Position numbers and translations under genes: made by a program
Shown here: one piece after another, positions 1 to 6,964 of the stretch
How the letters are laid out: the number at the start of each line of letters is the position of its first letter
Position numbering within the stretch: the stretch's first letter is position 1
Origin: DASZHA01 sp049644325
GTDB taxonomy: Bacteria > Chloroflexota > Dormibacteria > DASZGP01
Assembly (NCBI GenBank): GCA_049644325.1
Contig: JBARRR010000050.1
Coordinates: 1 to 35,737 of the forward strand
DNA length: 35,737 nucleotides
Direction: 5' to 3'
The notes under the pieces: generated by a model
What the model was told of the DNA's origin: nothing
Databases searched by the model: none
Seen by the model: the letters and a program-made list of their open reading frames with translations, nothing else

Positions 1-2
1 TG

Positions 3-620
3 GCTCAGCCGGGCCGCCCGGTGGCGACGTCGGAGCTGGCGGCACGCATGAAAATCCGGCCGGCCTCGGTTACCGGCATGCTGGCCAAGCTCGCGGCGCT
101 GGGCCTGGTCAACCACGACCGCTACCGCGGCACCTCCCTCACTGCCGCCGGTGAGTCGCTGGCGCTGGAGATGATCCGGCACCACCGGCTCCTCGAGACC
201 TACCTGGTGGTGGCCCTGGGTTACGGCTGGGACGAGGTCCACGAAGAGGCGGAGCGGCTCGAGCACCACATCTCGGAGCGGCTCGAGGCGCGCATCTTTG
301 ACGCCCTCGGGAGGCCGCGCTTCGACCCCCATGGCGACCCCATTCCCAGCCCCAGCGGCAGCGTGCCCAAGCTGGCCCTGCGCTCGCTGCGGGACAGCCG
401 CACCGGCGACGCGGTCACCGTCCGCCGCGTCTCTGACCGCGACTCGGCCAAGCTCAAGGCGCTGGACCAGCTCGGGGTGGCCATCGGCAGCCGCATCGAC
501 GTGGTCGCCGAGAGCCGGTGGGAGGGACCGATCGAGGTCCGCGTCGGCCGGCGGAGACTGCAGGTGCCCCTGGGACTGGCGGGCGCCGTCTTCGTCGAGG
601 ACGCCGGTGGCCGCCGATGA
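3..620 (+). CDS. DtxR/MntR-family metal-dependent regulator, 5' truncated
   Basis: This is a metal-sensing repressor of the DtxR/IdeR/MntR family, which binds DNA when loaded with Mn2+ or Fe2+. The frame is open to the window edge, so the N-terminal part of the winged helix is missing. What remains begins with the recognition-helix region (GRPVATSELAARM, then PASVTGMLAKLAALGLV) and the wing, followed by the helical dimerisation and metal-binding domain (HHRLLETYLV, EEAERLEHHIS, typical metal-ligand His/Glu positions). The last ~75 residues look like the SH3/FeoA-like C-terminal domain of the longer IdeR-type members. Its stop codon overlaps the ATG of the NRAMP gene (ATGA), so the pair is co-translated and the regulator probably controls metal uptake. 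Family call is firm; Mn versus Fe specificity is inferred from the neighbour. Confidence 0.9.
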   Translation, partial: AQPGRPVATSELAARMKIRPASVTGMLAKLAALGLVNHDRYRGTSLTAAGESLALEMIRHHRLLETYLVVALGYGWDEVHEEAERLEHHISERLEARIFDALGRPRFDPHGDPIPSPSGSVPKLALRSLRDSRTGDAVTVRRVSDRDSAKLKALDQLGVAIGSRIDVVAESRWEGPIEVRVGRRRLQVPLGLAGAVFVEDAGGRR

Positions 621-1933
621 CTGAGACCCGGCTGCCGGCCGCCAAGGCGCCCGCCTCGACCGCCGACAGCCGCGCCCAGGCTGCCGCCGAGCTCGCCTTG
701 AGCGGCGGCTCCAAGGGTTTTCGGGCTCGGTTGCTGCCGTTCCTGGGACCGGCGTTCATCGCCTGCGTGGCCTACATCGACCCCGGCAACTTCGCCACCA
801 ACATCCAGGCGGGCTCGACCTTCGGCTACCAGCTGGTCTGGGTGGTGGTCGCCGCCAGCCTGATGGCGATGCTCATCCAGACCCTCTCAGCCAAGCTCGG
901 CATCGCCACCGGCCGCAACCTCCCCGAGGTCATCCGCGACGCCTTCCCGCGGCCCCTGGTCATCACCCTCTGGATCATCACCGAGCTGGTGGCGATGGCC
1001 ACCGACCTGGCCGAGTTCCTGGGCGCCGCTCTTGGCCTCTACCTGCTCTTCGGCATCCCGCTGTTCCCATCGGCCCTGATCACCGGCGTGATCACCTTCC
1101 TTATCCTCGGCCTGCAGCAGCGGGGCTTCCGGCCCCTGGAGGCGGTGATCGCCGGCCTGGTGGGGGTGATCGCCGTCTGCTACCTGCTCGAGACGATCAT
1201 GGGCAAGCCCGACATCGGCGCCGCCGCCCAGAGCTTCCTGCCCCCCAGCTTCTCCGGCGCCCAGGGCGTGCTGCTGGCCACCGGCATCCTCGGCGCCACC
1301 GTCATGCCCCACGTCATCTACCTACACTCGGCGCTGACCCAGGGACGGATCGTGGTCAAGGAGCCCTCCAAGCTGCGGCGGCTGATGCGCTATGAGATCG
1401 TCGACGTTGCCATCGCCATGACCATCGCAGGGCTTATCAACGTGGCCATGCTGATGATGGCGGCGGCCACCTTCCACGTGGCCGGCCAGACCCAGGTGGG
1501 GAGTATCGAGACCGCCCACCAGACCCTGACACCGCTGGTGGGGCGGGCGTCGAGCGTGATCTTCGCGATCTCCCTGCTGGCCGCCGGGCTGTCGTCATCG
1601 ACGGTGGGGACCCTCGCCGGCCAGGTGATCATGCAGGGCTTCCTGCGGCGCAAGGTGCCCCTCTTCGTCCGCCGCCTGGTGACGATGCTGCCGGCGCTGC
1701 TGGTCATCGGCATCGGCATCGACCCCACCTACACCCTGGTCATCAGCCAGGTGGTGCTGTCCTTCGGCATCCCCTTCGCCCTGATCCCGCTGGTCATGTT
1801 CACCAGCCGGCGAAGTGTGATGGGGACGCTGACCAACCACCCGTTGACCACCGCTGCCGCCTCGATCATGGCGGTGCTGATCGTGGGGCTCAACGGCTTC
1901 CTCCTCTTCCGCCTGTTCCTGTCCGGCGCCTGA
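617..1933 (+). CDS. mntH: NRAMP-family Mn2+/Fe2+ transporter (MntH-like)
   Basis: This is a proton-coupled divalent metal importer in the cytoplasmic membrane, 438 residues, the usual length for bacterial MntH. After a short Ala-rich tail the protein is almost entirely hydrophobic helices. The first transmembrane helix carries the family signature DPGNFATN, whose Asp and Asn coordinate metal, and the sixth carries MPHVIYLHSALTQ, matching the conserved MPH...HS motif. I chose the ATG at 617 because it overlaps the stop of the DtxR-type regulator (ATGA) and puts the first helix ~50 residues in; longer in-frame starts upstream would only read through the regulator gene. The regulator-transporter pairing is the classic arrangement for Mn homeostasis. 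The next gene follows after 26 nt but has its own promoter-like hexamer. Confidence 0.93.
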   Translation: MTETRLPAAKAPASTADSRAQAAAELALSGGSKGFRARLLPFLGPAFIACVAYIDPGNFATNIQAGSTFGYQLVWVVVAASLMAMLIQTLSAKLGIATGRNLPEVIRDAFPRPLVITLWIITELVAMATDLAEFLGAALGLYLLFGIPLFPSALITGVITFLILGLQQRGFRPLEAVIAGLVGVIAVCYLLETIMGKPDIGAAAQSFLPPSFSGAQGVLLATGILGATVMPHVIYLHSALTQGRIVVKEPSKLRRLMRYEIVDVAIAMTIAGLINVAMLMMAAATFHVAGQTQVGSIETAHQTLTPLVGRASSVIFAISLLAAGLSSSTVGTLAGQVIMQGFLRRKVPLFVRRLVTMLPALLVIGIGIDPTYTLVISQVVLSFGIPFALIPLVMFTSRRSVMGTLTNHPLTTAAASIMAVLIVGLNGFLLFRLFLSGA

Positions 1934-1947
1934 CCTTCGGTTCGGGG

Positions 1948-1953
1948 TAGGTT
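1948..1953 (+). promoter_or_regulatory. -10-like hexamer for a leaderless usp transcript
   Basis: TAGGTT ends 6 nt before the GTG start at 1960, and no Shine-Dalgarno lies between. The spacing matches that seen before several other genes in this window, suggesting the mRNA begins at or near the start codon. Confidence 0.5.
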
Positions 1954-1959
1954 AGTCCG

Positions 1960-2844
1960 GTGTTCGGCCACATCCTGGTGCCGCTCGACGGCTCCCGCCT
2001 GGCGGAGGACATCCTCGGGCCGGTCCGGGAGCTGGCGCTCAGGCTGGGGTCGCAGGTGACCCTCCTCCACGTGGTCGAGGCCAATGCGCCGGCCCGGGTT
2101 CACGGCGAGCCTCACCTGACCAGCGCCACCGAGGGCGAGGCCTACCTCGACCGGCTGGTCGAAGGACTCCGGGCTGACGGCGTCAACGCCGAGAAGCACG
2201 TCCACGACCGCTCCGTGGCCGACGTCGCCGCCGCCATTGACGCCCATGCGCACGAGGTCGGCGCCGACCTGACAGCGATGTGCAAGCACGGTCGCGCCGG
2301 GCTGCGCGGGGTGTTCGTCGGCAGCATCGCCCAGCGCATCCTCCGCGGCGGAGGCACCCCGATCCTGCTCAAACGGCCGGAGCGGGCCAAAGGGCAACCT
2401 TTCCAGCTGCGCCAGGTCCTGGTCCCCATCGACCACGAGCACGACACCCACAGCGCGGTGGACCGCGCCGCCACCCTGGCCTTGGCCTTCGAAGCCCGGG
2501 TGCGGCTGATGACCGCGGTACCGTCATTGAGCCGCGCCGGCGTAACCGCCCGGCTGCTGCCGAGGGCCAGCGCCGCCAGCCTGGAGATGGAAATGGAGAC
2601 CCTATCGGCCCAGCTGGAGGAGCAGGCGGCCCGCCTGGCGGCGGCCGGGGTGGAGGCCAGCGCCGCCATCCGCCATGAAGAGCCCGCCGAGGCGATCCTG
2701 CTGGAGGCGGACAGCTGGCCCGCCGACCTGGTGGTCATGAGCACCCATGCCAGGACGGGCTTTGACGCGTGGTACAGCGGCAGCACCGGCACCCGCGTCA
2801 TCGCCGAATCCAGCCGCCCCCTGCTGCTCTTGCGCGATCTTTAG
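1960..2844 (+). CDS. Universal stress protein with two UspA domains
   Basis: This is a cytoplasmic tandem-domain universal stress protein, 294 residues. Each half starts with the family's first strand (ILVPLDGS near residue 5, VLVPIDHEHD near 150) and ends with the nucleotide-loop region. The loop in domain 1 (CKHG, nine residues, then GS) and in domain 2 (STHA, nine residues, then GS) keeps the distal Gly-Ser, but the first Gly of the G-2x-G-9x-G(S/T) ATP motif is replaced in both halves, so nucleotide binding is uncertain. The GTG start is the first codon that includes the opening beta strand and sits 6 nt after a TANNNT hexamer. These proteins usually respond to starvation or other stress; the partner here is unknown. 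A divergence from the metal-transport genes upstream is not indicated, so it is probably a separate unit. Confidence 0.92.
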   Translation: MFGHILVPLDGSRLAEDILGPVRELALRLGSQVTLLHVVEANAPARVHGEPHLTSATEGEAYLDRLVEGLRADGVNAEKHVHDRSVADVAAAIDAHAHEVGADLTAMCKHGRAGLRGVFVGSIAQRILRGGGTPILLKRPERAKGQPFQLRQVLVPIDHEHDTHSAVDRAATLALAFEARVRLMTAVPSLSRAGVTARLLPRASAASLEMEMETLSAQLEEQAARLAAAGVEASAAIRHEEPAEAILLEADSWPADLVVMSTHARTGFDAWYSGSTGTRVIAESSRPLLLLRDL

Positions 2845-2887
2845 CGGCGGCCTGGCGTCTACTGCGTCAAGAGGGCATAAGTCCCAG

Positions 2888-2915
2888 TTCCGAATGGGGG
2901 GTGGGCGTATATAAT
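2888..2915 (+). promoter_or_regulatory. Sigma-70-like promoter of the granule operon
   Basis: A perfect TATAAT lies at 2910-2915 with a weak -35 (TTCCGA) at 2888-2893, spacing 16. It is the best -10 match in the window. The segment 2845-2954 holds no gene apart from a possible 12-codon ORF (2924-2962). Confidence 0.6.
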
Positions 2916-2923
2916 CCGGTGCG

Positions 2924-2962
2924 ATGTTGATGCACTGCGTCACGGGATCCCGAGATGTTTGA
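2924..2962 (+). other. Possible 12-codon leader ORF before the phasin gene
   Basis: An ATG 8 nt after the TATAAT opens a 12-residue frame (MLMHCVTGSRDV) that ends in TGA at 2960-2962, overlapping the phasin start at 2955 by 8 nt. It contains the 10-bp perfect palindrome CGGGATCCCG (2943-2952), which lies directly before the phasin ATG where a Shine-Dalgarno would be expected. Translation of the short frame could couple to the phasin gene, or the palindrome could act as a protein-binding site. Both are inferences from position; it may be chance. Confidence 0.25.
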
Positions 2963-3461
2963 GACAGCCTCGGGAGGCAGTCGTCGGGCCTCTGAGCGAC
3001 CGCGCCGACGGACCCAGACCGCCAAGGCCCGCCCCAAGAAGGCTTCGCCGAACGGCAAGCACCTGTCCCCGGAGCCATCCACCGGCCTGGAGGCCAGTCG
3101 CGCCAGCGGCAACCGCTGGTGGCTGGAGCTGGTCCTCTCCGTCATCCAGGCCCCCGTCGGCATCGCCCAGTCCCAGGCCGAGTTCCTGGTCACCCAGCTG
3201 GAGAAGACCGGCAACATCGGCCAGCGTGAGGCCGAGCGGCTGCTCTCCGAGCTTCGCAGCACCCGCGAGAAGGCGCAGGGTCGGGCCGAGCAGGAGGCCG
3301 GTCGACTCGATCGCTTCATCGAGGGCAAGATCGAGGACGTCCTCAACCGCATCAACATCCCCTCCCGGTCGGACATCGAGCGGCTCAACCACAGCGTCGA
3401 CGTGCTCACCGCCAAGGTCGAGGCGCTGGTCAGCCGGCAGGAGCGCGGGGGCTCCCGCTGA
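2955..3461 (+). CDS. Phasin-like polyhydroxyalkanoate granule-associated protein
   Basis: A 168-residue protein with a basic, low-complexity N-terminus (about residues 8-40, rich in Arg, Lys, Pro, Ser) followed by a long amphipathic helical region. The C-terminal end has the pattern INIPSRSDIERLNHSVDVLT followed by a short coiled coil, typical of PhaI/PhaF-type phasins, where NIP(S/T)R(S/K) introduces a heptad segment. Phasins coat intracellular polyester granules and control their number and size. The ATG is the first start after an in-frame stop. The next frame begins at the stop codon of this gene and encodes a PHB-accumulation regulator, which supports the granule assignment. No PHA synthase is in the window. 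The basic N-terminus could also bind nucleic acid, as in PhaF-type proteins. Confidence 0.7.
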   Translation: MFETASGGSRRASERPRRRTQTAKARPKKASPNGKHLSPEPSTGLEASRASGNRWWLELVLSVIQAPVGIAQSQAEFLVTQLEKTGNIGQREAERLLSELRSTREKAQGRAEQEAGRLDRFIEGKIEDVLNRINIPSRSDIERLNHSVDVLTAKVEALVSRQERGGSR

Positions 3462-4102
3462 CGGCCTCTCCGGCCAACGTCCGGACCCGCAAGCGGCGGC
3501 CCGAGCCAGAGGCCCCGGCCCCGGCGATCGAAGACGAGCCGAGGCTGATCAAGAAGTACTCCAACCGCAAGCTCTACGACACCAGCTCGCGCCGCTACAT
3601 CACGCTGGAGCGGATCGGAGTTCTGATTCGCGAAGGCGAGAACGTGCAGGTCATCGACCGCACCAGTGGTGAAGACCTGACCGCGGTGACCCTGTCGCAG
3701 GTGGTCCTCGACAGCGAGCGGAAGAAGCACGGCGCGATTCCCGAGGCTCTCCTCCAGCAGCTGGTGCGTAACCCCGGCGAGGCGTTTTCGGAGGCGGTCC
3801 GCCAGACGGTGTCCGCCGGCCAGGACCTGATCCAGAAGGCCGAGACGCGCGTCGTGCGCGAGCCGCAGCAGGCGCTGGCCGAGGCCCGTAAGACCCTGCA
3901 GGGCCTCAAGATCCCGCAGCAGAAGGACATGGAGCGGCTCGAGCGCCGCGTCCGGGAGCTGACCGCCAGGGTGGAGCAGATGGCTGAGGTCATCGAGCGA
4001 CTCGACCCAGGCGCCAAGGTGGCGGCGGTACGGTCGCGCCGCCGGTCGCCCGCCCGCAAGGGCTCGACCACACGCTCCGCCAGGCGGCCCAAGGCCGGCT
4101 GA
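3458..4102 (+). CDS. PHB/PHA accumulation regulator (PhaR-type DNA-binding domain), probable CTG start
   Basis: The N-terminal domain (about residues 28-85) reads RLIKKYSNRKLYDT ... YITLERIG ... GENVQVIDRTSGEDLT, a clear match to the PHB_acc_N DNA-binding domain of PhaR regulators. The C-terminal half has a NxIPQQKDMERLERR-like heptad segment resembling phasins and ends in a basic Arg/Lys/Pro tail. There is no ATG, GTG or TTG before the domain: the first such codon is a GTG at 3644, inside the domain. The CTG at 3458, overlapping the phasin stop (CTGA) and preceded by AGGAG at 3439-3443, gives a natural N-terminus (TASPANVRTRKRRPE) and is my choice. In known systems PhaR represses phasin genes and binds polymer. 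Length is then 214 residues. The start is uncertain; the domain call is firm. Confidence 0.78.
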   Translation: MTASPANVRTRKRRPEPEAPAPAIEDEPRLIKKYSNRKLYDTSSRRYITLERIGVLIREGENVQVIDRTSGEDLTAVTLSQVVLDSERKKHGAIPEALLQQLVRNPGEAFSEAVRQTVSAGQDLIQKAETRVVREPQQALAEARKTLQGLKIPQQKDMERLERRVRELTARVEQMAEVIERLDPGAKVAAVRSRRRSPARKGSTTRSARRPKAG

Positions 4103-5511
4103 TGGGCAAGACCGCGCTCGTCCTCAGCGGCGGCGGGCTGGCCGGCGCCGTCTACCACATCGGCGCCATGCGGGCCCTCAACGACGCCCTCCTCGACCGC
4201 TCCGTGAACGACTTCGACCTGTATGTGGGAACCAGCGCCGGGGCGGTGATCGCCTCGTGCCTGGCCAACGGGATCGGGACCAAGGACCTGCTCCGCTCTG
4301 TCTCGGGCCAGGCCGGCTACGTCAACCTCCACCGCGCTGACGTCTTCATGCCCAATTACAAGGAGTTCGCGGCCAAGCTGGTCGGGCTCCCCCTGATCAC
4401 CGCCTCGGCAATCCTGCACGCGCTACGGCACGTGGGCGACATGGACTTCTTCGACTTCGGCGCGCTCTTCGCCGACGCCTTGCCGTCGGGTTTCTTCGAC
4501 AGCAGCGCCACCGCACGCTACCTCCACCGCGTCTTCGAATACATCGGCGCCACCGACAACTTCCGCGAGCTGAGGAAGGACCTGGTCTGCGTCGCCACCG
4601 ACCTCGACAACGGCGACCGCGCCGTCTTCGGCACCGGCCACAACGACAGGGTGCCCATCTCCATGGCGGCGGCGGCCTCGGCGGCGGTGCCGGTGCTCTA
4701 CACCCCTATCAGCATCAACGGCCGCGACTACGTCGACGGCGGCCTGCGCGGCACCGCCAGCATCGACGTCGCCATCGAGGCCGGCTGCGACCTGATCATC
4801 TGCGTCAACCCTCTGGTGCCATTCGACAACACCTCGCAGGACATCCCCAAGCTGGGGCCCAACGCCCGCAGCGTCCGCGAGAAGGGCTTCAGCGCGATCA
4901 TCAACCAGATCACCCGGATCAGCCTCCACGCCGGCCTCCAGTACCACCTCAAGCAGCTGCGCCGCGCCCACCCGGAGGTCGACATCATCCAGATCCAGCC
5001 CAAGCGCACCGACGCGCGCATGTTCTTCAACAACCCGATGCGCTTCAGCTCCCGGATGTTGATCGCGCGGCACGGCTACGAGTCGGTGATTGTCGAGCTC
5101 GACGAGAGCCACGACAAGAACAAGGAGATCCTGGCCAAGCACGGCCTATCGGTGCGCCGGTCGCTGGTGCGCGAGCAGCTCCGCCTGATCAAGCGCGCGG
5201 CCTACGATCCCCGCGTGATCAGCAAGGTGCTCCAGCTGCGCACCCGCGGGCCGCTGATGGTGGGCCACCGCGACGAGCGCTGGGACCAGTTGGCCTCGAC
5301 GCTGGAGCTTCTCGACCGCGAGGTGGCCTACCGCCACTCGGAGACGAATGGCAACGGCGACAAGCCCGTCGCCGCCGCAGCCAAGGGCGGCGTCAGCCCG
5401 GTCGGCGCCCCCCGCAATCGAGTCGCCCAGAAGCGGCCGCGCACCCACCGGCGCAGCGCCCCGGCCCGGACCGCGCGCCCCTCCCGGCCGCCCCAGGCCA
5501 AGGCCAGCTAG
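4102..5511 (+). CDS. Patatin-like phospholipase family protein
   Basis: A 469-residue serine hydrolase of the patatin family, cytoplasmic as judged by the lack of a signal peptide. The oxyanion Gly-rich loop (SGGGLAGAVYHIG, residues 9-21), nucleophile elbow GTSAG (Ser45) and dyad Asp in VDGGLRG (Asp212) are all present, so it should be catalytically active on ester bonds. The C-terminal ~70 residues are a disordered basic Ala/Pro/Arg tail. The ATG overlaps the regulator's stop (TGATG), so it belongs to the phasin-regulator unit. Patatin proteins usually deacylate lipids; in this setting it could act on the granule surface or as an intracellular polyester depolymerase. That last role is an inference from context, since no motif distinguishes lipid from polyester substrates. 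Confidence 0.9.
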   Translation: MGKTALVLSGGGLAGAVYHIGAMRALNDALLDRSVNDFDLYVGTSAGAVIASCLANGIGTKDLLRSVSGQAGYVNLHRADVFMPNYKEFAAKLVGLPLITASAILHALRHVGDMDFFDFGALFADALPSGFFDSSATARYLHRVFEYIGATDNFRELRKDLVCVATDLDNGDRAVFGTGHNDRVPISMAAAASAAVPVLYTPISINGRDYVDGGLRGTASIDVAIEAGCDLIICVNPLVPFDNTSQDIPKLGPNARSVREKGFSAIINQITRISLHAGLQYHLKQLRRAHPEVDIIQIQPKRTDARMFFNNPMRFSSRMLIARHGYESVIVELDESHDKNKEILAKHGLSVRRSLVREQLRLIKRAAYDPRVISKVLQLRTRGPLMVGHRDERWDQLASTLELLDREVAYRHSETNGNGDKPVAAAAKGGVSPVGAPRNRVAQKRPRTHRRSAPARTARPSRPPQAKAS

Positions 5512-5533
5512 ACCCCAGCCTTCTGGCCGGCGC

Positions 5534-6208
5534 TCAGCGCTGGTAGGTGCTGTAGATGTCCGGGCGCCGGGGCGCCACCGCGCTGATGTGAACGTCGGGT
5601 GCGGGGTCTACGGAGACGTTGCCGCGGGCCTTCAGCGTCCCCACCACCGACTTCGCCCCCGTCGTCAGCTTGGCGCTGTCGCCGATCACCTGGAAGTTGT
5701 AGGGCGCGTTCAGGGTGTTGCCATCGACGGTGAGGTTGCCGTCCCTGCTGCCGATCACGCTCTTGGCGCCGAGCCGCTGGCCGTTGACGGCGATGGCCTC
5801 CGCGCCCAGCTGGCGCATCGAGTTGGCCAGGTCCTGGAGCTCGAACGGCTGCATCGTGAAGCCCACCGTCATCGTCACCCCGGGACCGTGGACCGGGACG
5901 GTGCCATCCAGCACCTGCAGCTGGCTCAGCTGCTCCTGGAGAGCGGGGCTGCCGGAGCGGTTGCTGTCGGCCGCGGACTGCAGCTTCTGCGCCTCCGCGG
6001 TGAGGTCGGAGCGTGTCAGTACCAGCTGCTCGTTGGACTGTGCCAGGCCCGTGATCAGGAGCGCCAGGGTGACGTTGTCCTGGCCGCTGAGGAGCTTCTC
6101 GGCGGTCGCCTGGGAGCGCACCTGGATGGTGAAGGCGAAGCCCAGGACCATGATGGCGATGACGAAGACCACCAGGTCGCGGCGGGGGACGCGCAACCTA
6201 CCCAGCAC
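5534..6208 (-). CDS. DUF881-family membrane-anchored protein
   Basis: A 224-residue single-pass protein. A short basic N-terminus is followed by a hydrophobic helix (VVFVIAIMVLGFAFTIQV, about residues 12-30), a coiled-coil stretch (about 40-90), and a conserved globular region with PVHGPGVTMTV and LGAEAIAVNGQRL, the hallmarks of DUF881. In actinobacteria such genes often sit in pairs near cell-envelope or division genes, but no biochemical role is established. It overlaps the upstream paralogue by 11 bp, so the two are one operon. The two proteins share the order of helix, coil and DUF881 domain and probably arose by duplication. It is convergent with the patatin gene, with 22 bp between their stops. 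Confidence 0.82.
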   Translation of the reverse strand: MLGRLRVPRRDLVVFVIAIMVLGFAFTIQVRSQATAEKLLSGQDNVTLALLITGLAQSNEQLVLTRSDLTAEAQKLQSAADSNRSGSPALQEQLSQLQVLDGTVPVHGPGVTMTVGFTMQPFELQDLANSMRQLGAEAIAVNGQRLGAKSVIGSRDGNLTVDGNTLNAPYNFQVIGDSAKLTTGAKSVVGTLKARGNVSVDPAPDVHISAVAPRRPDIYSTYQR

Positions 6209-6935
6209 TGGCGTACCGGGTGTTGACGGCGCCGTCGTAGGCCGGCAGGCTGAGGTTGCGCTGCGTCTGCCAGGTCAGTTTCAGCTGGTAGAGCTCGCTG
6301 CGGCTCTTGAGCTCCTGCAGCTTGCCGTTGTCGGACAGGGCCCGGTTGAAGGCGTTGCCGTCGCCGATCGCCTGGACGTGGTATGGCGCGGTCAGGTGGG
6401 CGCCGTTGAGAAGGACGTCGGTGCCGGCGACGTAGAAGCTGCTGGAGGCGATCACCCGCTGGTTGTTGACGCTTACCGACTCGGCTCCTGCCGACCAGAG
6501 GAGGTTGACCACGTCCTGGATGTCGAGGTACTTGACCTGCCAGTCGCGCTTGTTGTCGCCGGGGATGTGGGGGTCGTTGCCGTTGGACAGGTCGACGGTG
6601 ATGCCGGGACCGCTGACCGCGCTGAGGCCGGTGCGGTCCTTCTCGTCAATGGCCTGCGACTGCAGCTGTTGCGCCTGGCCCGAGGTCCCCGCCAGCCGGT
6701 CGTTGAGGGCCTTGATCTGGTCCTCGAGCGACTTGATCTGGTCGCGCAGGGACTGGTTGTCACGGTCCAGCTGCTGGGCGCTGTCCACCAGCTGCTGGTC
6801 GCGGGCCACGGTGTTGGAGCCGGGGATCAGGCTCGACTTCAGCTGGGCGGTGACCGCGGTGGCCAGGATGAAGGTGACGATGACGACGGTGATGCCCCGG
6901 GCGCGGTTCTGCCCGGAAAAAGGAGATTGGCTCAT
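6198..6935 (-). CDS. DUF881-family membrane-anchored protein (paralogue)
   Basis: A 245-residue paralogue of the following minus-strand gene. It has a hydrophobic helix at about residues 14-30 (GITVVIVTFILATAVTAQL), a strong coiled coil (about 42-90, LDRDNQSLRDQIKSLEDQI) and the DUF881 core (VSGPGITVDLSNG, WSAGAESVSVNNQRV, YHVQAIGDG). The coiled coil is longer than in its partner, which suggests the two could associate through it. The start at 6935 is the only ATG before the helix; no Shine-Dalgarno is visible, and a TATGAT hexamer (minus strand, 6954-6959) lies 18 nt upstream. It is divergent from glutamate dehydrogenase with only 29 bp between the start codons, so the two promoters must overlap. 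Function unknown beyond probable envelope location. Confidence 0.82.
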   Translation of the reverse strand: MSQSPFSGQNRARGITVVIVTFILATAVTAQLKSSLIPGSNTVARDQQLVDSAQQLDRDNQSLRDQIKSLEDQIKALNDRLAGTSGQAQQLQSQAIDEKDRTGLSAVSGPGITVDLSNGNDPHIPGDNKRDWQVKYLDIQDVVNLLWSAGAESVSVNNQRVIASSSFYVAGTDVLLNGAHLTAPYHVQAIGDGNAFNRALSDNGKLQELKSRSELYQLKLTWQTQRNLSLPAYDGAVNTRYASAG

Positions 6936-6953
6936 CAGGTTTGGTGTTGGGGG

Positions 6954-6959
6954 ATCATA
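6954..6959 (-). promoter_or_regulatory. -10-like TATGAT for the DUF881 pair
   Basis: Read on the minus strand the hexamer is TATGAT, one mismatch from consensus, 18 nt before the DUF881 start codon. It lies inside the 29-bp divergent gap to glutamate dehydrogenase, overlapping the region that must hold the plus-strand signals. Confidence 0.4.
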
Positions 6960-6964
6960 TCGGC

